Positions 26,161-36,235 of a stretch of DNA of 64,000 nt are shown here, piece by piece. Numbering within the stretch: position 1 is the stretch's first letter; every line of letters starts with the position of its first letter. Location of the stretch: positions 4,640,743 to 4,704,742 of the forward strand of contig RQOL01000374.1 in the NCBI GenBank assembly GCA_013076295.1, read 5' to 3'. The notes under the pieces are model-generated. The model was given only the letters and a program-made list of their open reading frames with translations, was not told the origin of the DNA and did no database searches. This DNA comes from Sanderia malayensis (Eukaryota > Cnidaria > Scyphozoa > Semaeostomeae > Pelagiidae). The translations under genes and the position numbers were made by a program.

Positions 26161-26685
26161 CAACAATTTAACATCGTTAATATGTGATTTATTTAAAAAA
26201 ACAAAAATGAGACATAATTACAAAACCCATCAAGCCCACTAAAAAATCAATTTTCTTTTCTTTTGATTACTACAGAATGCCGAAACAAATTCATCACTTT
26301 CAATGGTATTAAAATATTGAATGAAATTCCATTCAAAATTCGCTCGATCTCAAAGAAACTTTTTCAATAAATATCTCTTCAAATGGTTACTGCAAAATTC
26401 TTAGAAATAATCTTTAAATCTGCTACAAATGTTCTATCATAAAACAATCGTCTTCTACCCCCCCCCCTTCCCTCCCCATATTTTCTTTTTAATTGTCACA
26501 GTTCTTTTTATTTTGCTGTTTGTTCTGTTTAAAAAAAAATTATTCAATTCAAACTTTGTTAAATGTATTGCGTAATGTTTCAATTGTATTTGCCATTACA
26601 TAGACTTATAAATTATACTCAAGGTATAATTTTCTTATCTGTACTAATTATACATCAATTCTACACTTATTTTAAATAATAATAA
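26161..26685 (+). pseudogene. LINE-A C-terminal tail and 3' end, second part
   Basis: Encodes fragments THQATKNQ, FITFNGIKILNEIPFKIRSI and KYLFKWLL. These resemble the terminal NTRxA...GxKxWNxIPxxIR motif of LINE proteins and follow on from the piece at 24,205-24,399. One extra C near 26,236 breaks the frame in this arm; another shift near 26,368 is shared by both arms. A run of nine to ten C lies near 26,460. The end carries a (TAA)n-like tail (AATAATAATAATGG). Confidence 0.5.
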
Positions 26686-27297
26686 TGGTCATCTGATGAT
26701 ACACATCGTAATCTCGAACATTCCTTATTTAAGGTTGGTGCAACAATCATTCTTCTCAGTAATCTAAAACCAAACAAAGGTCTTTGGAATGGTACAAGAC
26801 TCATTCCACGCCATCTCCGACATAACGTGGTCACAGCAGAGATCATCACGAAGGAACACAGACGCCAGCAGGTCATGATTCCCAGAATAACATTGTCATC
26901 ACAGGACAGTGAGATGCCGTTCAACATCAAGCGACAACAATTTCCTGTCAGACTAGCATACTGCCTTACTATCAACAAAGCACAGGGACAATCTCTGAGG
27001 TATGTTGGTTTGTATTTACCTGAGCCCGTGTTCACACATGGTCACTTATATGTGGCCATGTCCAGAGCAACATCATTTGACGGGCTCAAGGTATTCCCCC
27101 CAGAGGAAAGACACAGGAAGACAAAAACATTGTCTTCCAAGAAGTCCTGTAAAGGTCTTCACAAACTTTTGAGCACAAATTGCGTTGCTCACAGAGGGTG
27201 TCAGTCTACCAAAATGCACTGGGCTCCAAAATGCACATACACAAAATACTGGGCTCAGATTGTGGTTCTAGCAGATTGGCATTGCACTACAGTGTGA
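26686..27297 (+). pseudogene. Helitron helicase C-terminal fragment
   Basis: An open frame encodes GATIILLSNLKPNKGLWNGT, then EIITKEHRRQQVMIPRI, YCLTINKAQGQSL (Pif1-type helicase motif V) and HLYVAMSRATSFDGL (motif VI). This is the C-terminal part of the SF1B/Pif1-like helicase domain of Helitron Rep-helicase proteins, which also has VGLYLPEPVF. The Rep (HUH) domain and helicase motifs I-IV are missing upstream, where LINE-A's tail ends instead. After KTLSSKK the reading no longer resembles the family. Its relation to the Helitron gene at 44.0 kb is unknown. Confidence 0.88.
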
Positions 27298-28797
27298 TGT
27301 TCCCTGTTGTGATATCAGCAGAACACTCAGAAAGCAAAGCCGTCAACAGCTTTGAACATTGCTGGTTTGCCACACCACTCCAGTGAATAAGATCCGCCAA
27401 GAATGATCCGGACACTTTCACAACACTCCAGTGTCTGGGGGGGGGGTTCGCCAACAGCAACAACATGATCTGGGTCCTCGGTAGCACCCGTAACAGAATA
27501 GATATGCTTTGCCATGTTCTCTGATATTGCCTATGGGAGTATGGCTTCCTTTTCTCTGTAAAAACTGCAATCTCTCCATTAACCATAGCTGTTTTAACAA
27601 TAATCAGCATTTGATTACCCTCCTGTCAACCAATTAACTCATTTACTTATTCATTATAACAATATAGAAGACCTGTTTAGTATTCCAAATTTAAATTGCA
27701 GTTTTCATGAACAAGGAAACCTTGAACAAAGGTTACCCCTTGAAGTTGGTGTTCTAGCTTTAAACTAATGTAACCGGCAATCTTCTTTCTTTACTACTAC
27801 CAAACTTAATGGTGAAAATGCATTAATATGTGTCACGCGAGTATGAATTTCTATTGAACAATGGTATAGACATTGCTAAACACTGCACATGATGAAGAAA
27901 TCAATACTATTTACAGACGGGACAAATTATCTCTCATTCATGTTCACTATTCGATTTATAAAACATAAACATTAAATGGACATTTTTCTCTCGTTCATCG
28001 CATCCCGTCCCTCTTCCCCCTTCAATGAATTATATAAAAAATTTCAACCAATGTCAAAAGTAAAATTAGTCCAGGGGTAATTACCCACATCCCTTCACTT
28101 GTATAGCAGCTCATTTTTATGAGTGGGTCTTTGGATTGTGCCTAATCCTCGCACGGAAATGCAATGGTGAAGCCACAAGTGGTGTAGAACAATGGTTTTG
28201 GTCCCAAATTAATACCATTTGCATTATAAGGTGTTCAAAAGCAAAAAATGAGAGCACAAATTTTGCTCTCTTAATTTATGGATAATTTCTTGTCTTTCTA
28301 TTTTATAATTAATAATAAGATAAACTGGAGTAACTTTTGATTTTGGTTTTGTTGTGGGTGTCTCATTCGATATAAATAAAAGTTAAACATCACGTTGATG
28401 TCTAAAGGTCAGTTAGAAATACTAAATATCGTAATTGTTGTAGATTTCGGTCTTTTATACTTTCATAAAGTAGTGAAACTTCTTGTTGTCTACTCTACCA
28501 TCAGGGTGTTGGAAAAATGATTAAAATTTCAAATCTCGGAAAAAGTAAAAATATTCACCAAAATCCGCAAAATGTAGGCAAGTTCTATTTACAAATAAAA
28601 ATAATGAAAATTTTTAAATTTCTTTAAATATTTTTTTTTTTGGGATAGGCCTACAAGAACATGCTGTGATTAAGGCTGCAGTACAAGGCATATAGACCTC
28701 TCTCTAATATCTGGCGGTACGATCGAGTTAAAAGCAGAAAACATTTTCTCTAGAATAAGTAGAGTCCAGACTACCTATCTAGTATTGATGTTTACTT
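27298..28797. other. No recognisable gene
   Basis: AT-rich sequence without a convincing coding region. Overlapping minus-strand frames at about 27,287-27,610 (containing KRKPYSHRQYQRT and ATEDPDHVVAV in different frames around a run of C) look like remnants of one frameshifted protein that I cannot identify. A poly-T tract is near 28,630. Confidence 0.4.
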
Positions 28798-29030
28798 GCC
28801 TGTTCTTAGGCATTCTTCGGTAAAATGACGGGAACAGATAAAAGCTCTCTCTGGATTGAATGTTTTATCCGCTCTACTTGTGATGTGCAATAGACGTGCC
28901 CTCCAATCTTTAATTGACTTTGTGTTTGTACTGCTCTTGCTTGTTGGTACTCGAAAAAACTTAGATGTGGATACTTGCTGTTATCTGCATATGTCAGGCA
29001 ATCAACAATGCAACAATTTGCACCTGGCAT
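28798..29030 (-). pseudogene. THAP-domain exon (frameshifted)
   Basis: Minus-strand reading starts MPGANCCIVDCLTYADN and continues LSFFEY. After one frame change near 28,925 it reads KDWRARLLHITSRADKT and AFICSRHFTEECL. These match the C2CH THAP zinc-finger pattern (CxxxxC, then a W, then CSRHF). The frameshift is shared by both arms, so it is ancestral to them. A GC-type donor (ACAG|GCAAGT) may end the exon. It lies about 180 bases downstream of the Mutator-like fragment on the same strand; whether they belong together is unclear. Confidence 0.7.
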
Positions 29031-29209
29031 TTCCGAAAAGAATATCCAACTTGCTTGCTTGCATCGCAACAGGAAGTCAAGTTTGACTTCTCTGGGGAAA
29101 TTTCAATGTGAGGCAACATCGTCCTTTGATCTTGCCAGCTTTCCTATCCAGTCTCCCTTCTATTATCTTTGGTTGAAAGGAGATACTGTCTCTGCTGCAC
29201 CTTTACAAT

Positions 29210-29530
29210 TTACAACAATTTACCTCTGCCACAAAATTTGCTCCCTGGACATTTACTCCAGCGGACACTATTTATAGACTCATTCTGGTTTTGGGTCCAT
29301 CCCATCAAACACCTGCTCAGCAAATCATCTGCTGAAAGACGAGTAAAAATTGGTTCCAATTCTTTAAAGACTGCTGATGGCAACTTTGTTGTGTCATGAT
29401 AATTAGCAGGGTCACTCCAGAACTTGCACCAACTACCATTGCCTCTTGGGCAATGTTCATGCTGTTCCTCCAAAGAGCTGCTGTCCTCATGCACCATATG
29501 TTTAAGAATTGCCCAAATAAGTCGATCCCT
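29210..29530 (-). pseudogene. Mutator-like transposase fragment
   Basis: A single frame encodes GNGSWCKFWSD, LPSAVFKELEPIFTRLS, LLSRCLMGWTQNQNESINS and CPGSKFCG. A WCKxxxD followed by xxLPxxV...LxxCLxGxTQNxNESxN...W...CPK pattern is characteristic of a transposase-like family repeated in invertebrate genomes that I associate with Mutator-like elements. Both ends are cut: an in-frame TGA precedes it and a stop follows. The family name is from memory of the motif and moderately certain. Confidence 0.55.
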
Positions 29531-29672
29531 TTATTACGTCACTCGTAATGATGTGCGCAATGAATTATGGTAGATGTATTTGAGCGTCCTTGGTGTTGTG
29601 AAGTTTTCTGTGGTGATCATATAGAAGTTTTGAATTTGCTTGTATATTTTGCTTGAAATATAGTTTTCAACG

Positions 29673-30850
29673 ATGGAAAATTCATGCAAATTTAGAGAAC
29701 AGCCTATCCCTAGCTTTTTTCAAAACTCTTGCCCGGGAAGTAGTGCTGTTGAACTTGGTAACAGCGAAGATTTAGCAAAAAGCCTAATGAAAAACAAAAA
29801 GCTGCCGGTGGTGTAACCTGCTGTGTTCCGGAATGTTTCAAAAACAGTTTGAGAAATCCTTAACTTTCTTTTTATGTAATTCCAAATGGCGTAAATAAAA
29901 GCACACAAGATCTTTGGAAAAGACGGCTACATATGATATCCCGAAAGGATTTTTACCCAGTGCCTGGACAGCGAGTATGCTCAGAACATTTTGTAGGGGG
30001 TAAAAAAACTTACATGAACAACATTCCTACCATTGTTCCCAGAAATAGAAACAAAAAGGAAACCAAAGGGAGGACAAGGGTGAAATCCAGAAACCGTCAC
30101 ATTTGAAATTAAAAATACCACTGAAGTTAAAGAACAAAATGACGGAGTCACTGTTGAGGTCAATGTTGAAGAGCAAGAAGAGCAGGAGAATTTTGAGCCA
30201 TTCAGAGCCACTGGGTGCAGCCTGGAAGAAAGAGTTGCTCAGCTGGAGTTAGAAAGCAATAAACTGAGAGAAAAAATGAAGAACTCATCCAGGTAAAGAT
30301 TATTTTAGAGGCAAACCAACATAGAAACTTCTCAGTATTGAAATTGATGCACCATCATACATAAAAAAAGGCCCAAAAAGGACATTGAATCTAGAACAAG
30401 ATTGTTTTCTTGTATTTGTGCGACTCAGGCTAGGTCTCCTTGAAAATGATATTGCATGTACAGCAGGGATATCTATGAGTCAATTTTCACGGATTTGGAT
30501 TACCTGGCTGGACTTTCTATAGAGCAAGTTTAGGACATTTCCAATCTGGCCTTCAAAAGCTGCAGTTCAAAAAAACAATGCCAAGCTGCTTTCGGGAAAC
30601 CTATCCAAGCACAAGAGTTATCATCGATTGCACTGAAATTTATATTGAAAAGCCATCATTGGTGAGATCTCAAAGCTCAACATATTCCAATTATAAGCAC
30701 CACAATATTGCCAAGGGATTGGTTGGAATTACTCCTGCAGGTGCAGTGTGTTTTGTGTCAGATCTCGTCATGACAAAAAAGCAACCGAGGACAGTAAAAT
30801 ATACACAATGCTTGACACTGGAGATTCAGTTATGGCTAGCAAATTTAAAA
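29673..30850 (+). pseudogene. IS4EU/ISL2EU-type transposase (THAP plus DDE_4), degenerate
   Basis: After an ATG at 29,673, a THAP domain is readable (CCVPECFKNS, LSFYVIPNG, RRLHMISRKDFYPVPG, RVCSEHFVGGKK) with a TAA inside it near 29,855 and a frame change before it. A charged coiled-coil region follows (RVAQLELESNKLREKM), then an HTH-like segment (FVRLRLGLLENDIACTAG). The DDE_4 catalytic region comes next: YPSTRVIIDCTEIYIEKP and YSNYKHHNIAKGLVGITP. A last shifted piece reads MLDTGDSVMA. This order is typical of the IS4EU/ISL2EU branch of PIF/Harbinger-like elements. Stops and frameshifts make it non-functional. It is truncated by a GTTAAA-rich simple repeat at 30,851. Confidence 0.85.
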
Positions 30851-31030
30851 GCTGCAGTTAAAGTTAAATTAAAGTTAAAGTTAAAATTAAAGTAAATTGA
30901 AATTAAATCAAAATGGAACAGAAACTAAATTAAATGAAGATTAAATTAAATTATTTGAAACTAAAATTAAAATAAAATTAAAATAAATTATATTTGAAAC
31001 GAAACTAAAACGAAACAGAAATGAAATGAA
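30851..31030. repeat. AT-rich simple repeat (AAAGTTAAATTAA)n
   Basis: Short-period A/T repeats (AAAGTTAAATTAAAG, AAATTAAAATAAA, GAAACGAAACTAAAACG) directly replace the 3' part of the IS4EU pseudogene. Lysine/leucine-rich translations across it are meaningless. Confidence 0.85.
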
Positions 31031-31195
31031 TTTTTTTTTAAATGTGGCCCATCTTTGCCACTTCCAGCATGCATTGCGCACAGTCGGCATTGCTGTTGCT
31101 GTAATTTTTGGCAGATTTATTCGTGTGAATTTATAGCGCAAATTCAATCTATTTGATCATGATGGAGGACAATTGCTGTGCGAAGTGGAAACGTG

Positions 31196-32985
31196 AGAAA
31201 CACTTAAATCCAAGCTGGAAAATCTCATAAGTCAAGGATACACTAGAGCAGAGACTTTGGATTACCTCCAACGAGATTTTCCCTGATACCCTTGGTGCAG
31301 GAGATCTCTGGATAGGCGTGTTCGTCATTTTAATATTTTTTACAATGATGTTGATCTTGATGTTAAGAAAGTTCAAGAAGCTGTGAGGAAAGAATTGGCA
31401 CGTCCAGGAAGACTAGTTGGCTATAGATCAATGCACAAAAAGATCAGAATAAATTATAATCTGAAAGTATCTTGAGAAAGAGTTTATGACATGATGTACA
31501 TGTTGGACTTGGATGGCTTAGCAGCACATGGTGGAGTCGGAAAGAAGAAAGCAAGAAGGGATGGTCATTTTACATTTCCAGGCCCAAACTGGATCCACTC
31601 ACTAGACGGTCATGACAAACTAATGGGTTATCAAAACTCCACATATCCCATAGCTATATATGGTTCCCTCCATACAACTAGTTGTAAACTTTTATGGATA
31701 AGAGTATGGATGAGCAATAGTGATCTGGAACTAAGAGGGAGATGGTATTTGGAGTATCTGATGGAATCAAATGTTATGCAGAGAATGCTAAGGATTGACA
31801 GAGGTTCAGAGACTGGCACAACGGCCTCAATCCATGCATTTCTGCATAGAGCTCGTTGTCAATTTGCTGACCCAGTTGATTCTGTAATTTATGGTCCCTC
31901 TACCACAAATCTGGTAATATAATAATTTCTTTTTCTGAAGCACATTTACAAATTTTACTAAGCCTTACAGGTTTCGAGCATGCCAATTATTTAAGTGACG
32001 CATGCAATAAATTTCGGATTTTGTTGCATACACTTTCATTCACCTAAAATTAAAAGGCCCACTTTATCAATTTTTATGTCACACCCCAATGTTTAGACTT
32101 TGATTGTGGCCAGGTGGACTCCTTTGAGTTTGTGGAATTATCAAATCTCCATGTTTTTCATTTTAACGCAAGGCTAAAGTAAAGTGAAAATGCAGAGTTC
32201 AAAAAATATTTAAAAAATTGCCATCCAAACTTATTTTTTTAATAATTACTTTTTGAAAAGATATTTGATTAGGCAAAATGTTTCTTTAAAGCAATTCAGG
32301 CTTGTCCCGTCCCATTTATAATTCCACAGATCCCACATAATTCACCTGGCCCTTTGATTGCCAGCTTTTCACTATATTTATTCTACTTTTAAAACTAGAT
32401 TGAAAGATGGTGGAGGGAACTGCAAGAAAGACTTGAATTGTATTATAAGATACAGCTTAATGAGTTGAAGGAAGAAGCACATTATAATCTTCATGATGAA
32501 CAAGATCTATTATTTTCCTTTCACAAACTGTTAGGTTATTGGAGAGGACGATCACAGAAATACGACTGGATGTAAGATTCAAAATGAAGCATCAAAACAT
32601 AGGCCCATCCGACATTAGATTCGGCCTAACCACAACAACTGAAACAGTAACCTAGCAACATAGCAAAGATGGTCGAACTAAAACAAACAAGCTAAAACAT
32701 TAGGAGAGCTACTACTGTAACACAAATTTTTTCTTGACTTTTGGCATTACAGGTCTTTTATTTGCAGTCTTTGTCACACCCACTTACTGACTTCTTATTT
32801 CAAGTTATCAGAAACCTTATTCAGGAGCATTCATCATGGTGCCAATGATCCAAAAAGAGTGTGACTTGTTCAAAGATAATGTATGAAATGTTCACAGGAT
32901 ACGTTCACAGAAAGGTGCAGTTCTCCCACATGGTGTGCCAAACCATATTTTCAATTTCCTTCGTAATATAGGGTGAAATTTGACA
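31196..32985 (+). pseudogene. Integrase-core-like transposase pseudogene, three exons
   Basis: Exon 1 (about 31,196-31,913) encodes LENLISQGYTRAETLDYLQ, GYRSMHKKIRINY and LDGHDKLMGY (first acid), then RIDRGSETGT (second acid). A donor CTG|GTAATA joins in phase to exon 2 (32,399-32,571), which begins IERWWRELQERLEYYY and supplies the Glu. An exon 3 fragment near 32,840-32,985 has FIMVPMIQKECDLFKD, HRIRSQKG and LPHGVPNHIF. This order (DGHDKL, DRGxE, ExWW, HRIR, GVP) is that of an integrase-core family widely repeated in invertebrates. In-frame TGA codons at 31,284, 31,473 and 32,884 make it a pseudogene. The family name is inferred from motifs. Confidence 0.75.
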
Positions 32986-33630
32986 ATTAAATACAGTATA
33001 TACTGCATTTAAGAAACATAATTTTGAGACTTGAGACTAACAATGTTTTTTGTATCAAGGGACTTGCATGCTTCACACGAGATGATAAATAAGAATATCC
33101 CAATATGACATTTAAAACCTACTGGGTGTCCCAAAAAAGCTAAGAAAAATATTACCTAAAACACCACAAAAGGATTTTGCTGTTACTTACACAACACATC
33201 AGAAATTATAGCTCACAAGGCACCAACAATCTTGTATTTTTGATTAAGTTAACAGTTGATGAGTGAGAGCAAACATATTTGGTAGTGTTTTAAGTATTAT
33301 TTTCAGTACCTAGCCTGGTAGTTCTTCCTGGTCTCAAATATCAAATGTTATATGAAGCACATAAAATCCATTACGTATGTACTTTAATAGTCTGAGATTC
33401 CTGATATAGAATCCACTTTAATTTCGTAGCCCTTTATTTAAGATATATGGATATATGACAGATTTATGTATTTACTATATCACCTAAAGTTTCTTTAAAA
33501 AAATGCAATTTCTCAATTTTTTCCACAAACAAAAATTATTCACTTTCTTATACCATTTAAAGGCTGCCAAAATTTGCATTTATATATTTTTCAGCCTAAA
33601 ATTGTTATTAATAAGGATAAGTTTTCACAG
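32986..33630. other. No recognisable gene
   Basis: AT-rich intergenic sequence between the integrase-like pseudogene and a short exon-like frame. Neither strand shows a convincing motif or repeat. Confidence 0.45.
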
Positions 33631-33734
33631 GGTTTCAGCTGAAAGAAGATAAACTAAAAGAGGCAGCTATCCAATCTGGGGATTTCGAAATTGCTGATGA
33701 CTATTTATCTGCTGAATTCAGGAAAGAGTGGTAA
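33631..33734 (+). CDS. Isolated exon-like frame of unknown origin
   Basis: After a good acceptor (TTTTCACAG|G) a frame encodes LKEDKLKEAAIQSGDFEIAD and ends EFRKEW plus TAA. Its composition looks protein-like and it follows the integrase-like pseudogene on the same strand. I do not recognise the family; it could be a terminal exon of a decayed gene or chance. Confidence 0.3.
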
Positions 33735-33969
33735 CAAATAATTGAACTCAAGGATGTGAATCCAAAAGACTGCAAAAACGCTTTTTTGTACTTAAAACAA
33801 AATTTTAAGTCATCAAATGTTTAGGTTCATATTTCTAGTACATTTTTATGGAACATAACAAAACAGTTTTCAGAAGCTATAAATGTCTCAACATATGAAT
33901 CAGTTACATAACTTCAAGTCTTGTTCTTTATTTTTTTCAAAAAACTGAATAAACTTCCATTGCTATGGC

Positions 33970-34320
33970 CTATGCTAATGGTGTAAGTCCAACGAGATGA
34001 CAAAAGGTATTACAAGTATGAACAGCAATAAAGTTGCTGATGGCCAACTCAGAAAGATTGCCTGTACAATAAAGAAACTTGTTTCCTTCATCCAAAAGTT
34101 CTTTTGATGGAATTTCTGGGTCAAAAAATTTATGCCCACTTCCTTGCAGGTCAACCAGCATAATTTTTTTTATCAGACTTTTCATAAGAAAAGTGCCTAA
34201 GACATTCCGCTTTCTCCCTCAAAACACCAGAAGCATCAGAAGAACCACAAATCATTCCATTATTGTTCAAATATTTCACAAATTGCCAGGGATGTATTCT
34301 TCAATGTTAACATAATCTTC
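33970..34320 (-). pseudogene. Alpha-kinase domain fragment (frameshifted)
   Basis: Minus-strand reading encodes VNIEEYIPGKFVKYLNNNG, then AECLRHFSYEKSDKK. After a one-base shift it gives MLVDLQGSGHKFFDPEI, FLYCTGNLSELAISNF and HTCNTFCHLVGL. HFSYEKS, VDLQGxGxxxxDPEI and HxCNxFCxxLGL match the C-lobe of alpha-kinases (MHCK/eEF2K/TRPM6-7 type), including the zinc-binding His-Cys-Cys set. The shift falls in an A8 run and is shared by both arms; this arm also lacks one base near 34,281. The N-lobe is absent. The upstream edge is a possible acceptor (TATTAG|AAG) that coincides with the right end of element X. It could be a host gene exon or a decayed duplicate. Confidence 0.75.
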
Positions 34321-36235
34321 TAATATATATATTCTGCGGAGTCACGTGATGACGCACTTTCCTTGCCAAAAACAATAGATTCGACCCGAAACAATAGGTC
34401 GAACGCCTCAAAACAATGGGCCGAAACGGCGAAGGAGGTATCCATAAAGGCTTTTTTCTGAGGCCCTTAATCTGCCCTATTTTTAAGTGAGCTGTTCCTT
34501 GCCGGTTGAACCAGAAAGTTATCTATATGAGAGCTTACAGTTTCGACTAAAAGATTAGGAAATTCTTTGTTAAAGTTCGCCTAATTGGCTTTCACGAAAA
34601 AACGACGGTTTACGCTGGCGAAACTTCCAAATTCGCATCTCGAACTCCAATTTCGAACAAAGCGTTCGCTGTTCACGTGACGCGTTTCGCCATTTGCTGC
34701 AATTTGATTGGCTCTTTTCGCGTGACCCACGTGCGTTGTCGATCGTTTTTCGTTATTCGCCCTCGGCTTGCAGGCGACGCACGTGAATTTTGGGTCGTTT
34801 TTCGTCCTCGGTGGCAGCAGGTACTTTTGGAGAAGATGCGTGTTTTTGTTTTGCACACAAAGAGCTCCTTTCAAACTGTTTTACGAGCTGAATTATTTTT
34901 GTAAAGAGCTGCTAATTGTTTCAAAGACCCCTGGAGAGTTGCAGGAAACAATTGGGAACACAGGTGATACCTTTGTTTTGTATTTTGAGTTGAAATAGTT
35001 ATAGTTTTTGTAGTAGAGGTTGCTTCGGCATGCTTGCAACTTAGGCCCAATGAAAACAAAGTAAAAGTTATGAATTTTTCAAGCGCTATTTGCACGATTT
35101 TCCTCATTTAAGCTTTCGACAACTGTTTGTATGTTTGTATAGTAGGTATAGTATGTTTTTATAGTACGTATAGTATGTTGGTATAGTATGTAGGTATAGT
35201 ATGGTTTTATAGTAGGTATGTTTGTATAGTATGTAGGTATAGTATGTCGGTATAGTATGTAGGTATAGTATGTTTTTATAGTAGGTATAGTATGTTGGTA
35301 TAGTATGTAGGTATAGTATGTTGGTATAGTATGTAGGTATAGTATGTAGGTATGGTATGATTTTATAGTACATATAGTATTTTTGTATGGTAGGTATAGT
35401 ATGTAGGTATAGTATGTAGGTATAGTATGTAGGTATGGTATGCTTTTATAGTAGGTATAGTATGTATGTATGGATGTATGTATGGGCATGAGCGAAGCGA
35501 ATGCAGCGCGCGAAGCGCGCCAACCAAATTAAGCTCATTTTTACTCACGGGCTCCGGGGAGCGAGCAAAGCGACCGAACCCGGCCCATGTATGTATGTAT
35601 GTATGTATTGTTGTATGTATGTATGTAGTAGGTATGTATGTATGTATGTATGTATGTATGTATGCATGGGCATGAGTGTAAGCGAATGCAGCACACAAAG
35701 TTTGCCCTATTAGTCAATGTTTTTTTATAACAGATAGACAGGCGAGCGCAGCGAGCTAACCCATTGTATGTGGGGCTGAAAGAAGCATGAACATTAGCGA
35801 ATGCAGCGCACGAAGTGCGCCAATCACAGGCGAGCGTAGCGAGCTAACCTATCGCAGCTAGGGTTGAAAGGGGCATGAGCTTAAGTGAATGCAGCACCTG
35901 AAATGCACCCTTTCAGTCAATGTTTTTTGATAATAGATAGACAGGCGAGCGCAGCGCAGCGAGCCAACCCATTGTATACGTGGGTTTGAAAGAGGCATGA
36001 ACGTGAGCGAATGAAGCGCACAAAGTGCGTCCTATCAGTCAATACTTCTTGATAATAGAGAGACAGGCGAGCGCAGCGAGCTAAGCTATTGTACGTGGGG
36101 TTCTAACAGGCATGAACGCAAGCGGATGCAGCGCACGAAGTGCGCCCTTTCAGTCAATGTTTTTTGATAATAGATAGACAGGCGAGTGCAGCGAGCCAAC
36201 CCATTGTACGTGGGGTTGAAAGAGGCAGTAGAGTG
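34321..36235 (-). mobile_element. Element X with internal minisatellites (left-arm copy)
   Basis: Read on the minus strand this is a complete-looking element X. About four to five diverged 114-bp units (36,235 down to ~35,690) come first, then a (CATA)n run, the GC-rich module with GCGCGCTTCGCGCGC (near 35,510), and a 13-bp CTATACCTACATA minisatellite (35,460-35,128). The constant core follows, with CCAAT and several CACGTG boxes. The right end CACGTGACTCCGCAG then TATTAG is at ~34,321. There is no coding potential; frames over the minisatellite are chance. The end touches the alpha-kinase fragment. Confidence 0.75.

Larger units (their letters stand above)
17250..36186. repeat. Left arm of the large inverted repeat
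   Basis: This segment is matched in reverse complement by 45,059-64,000. Paired coordinates sum to about 81,233-81,248 throughout. The inner edge is exact to position 36,186, which pairs with 45,059, two bases after the N gap. The outer edge lies in minisatellite and is only approximate, because the window ends before the right arm does. The arms are almost identical; visible differences are mostly single-base indels plus a few substitutions and one 3-bp indel. Confidence 0.93.

Noticed and set aside
35079..35698. Tyr/Thr/Ile/His-rich frames (also at 5,652, 8,244-8,781 and 45,528-46,168)
   Set aside because: Pure translation of CATA, 13-bp and 14-bp minisatellites; both strands are equally open.
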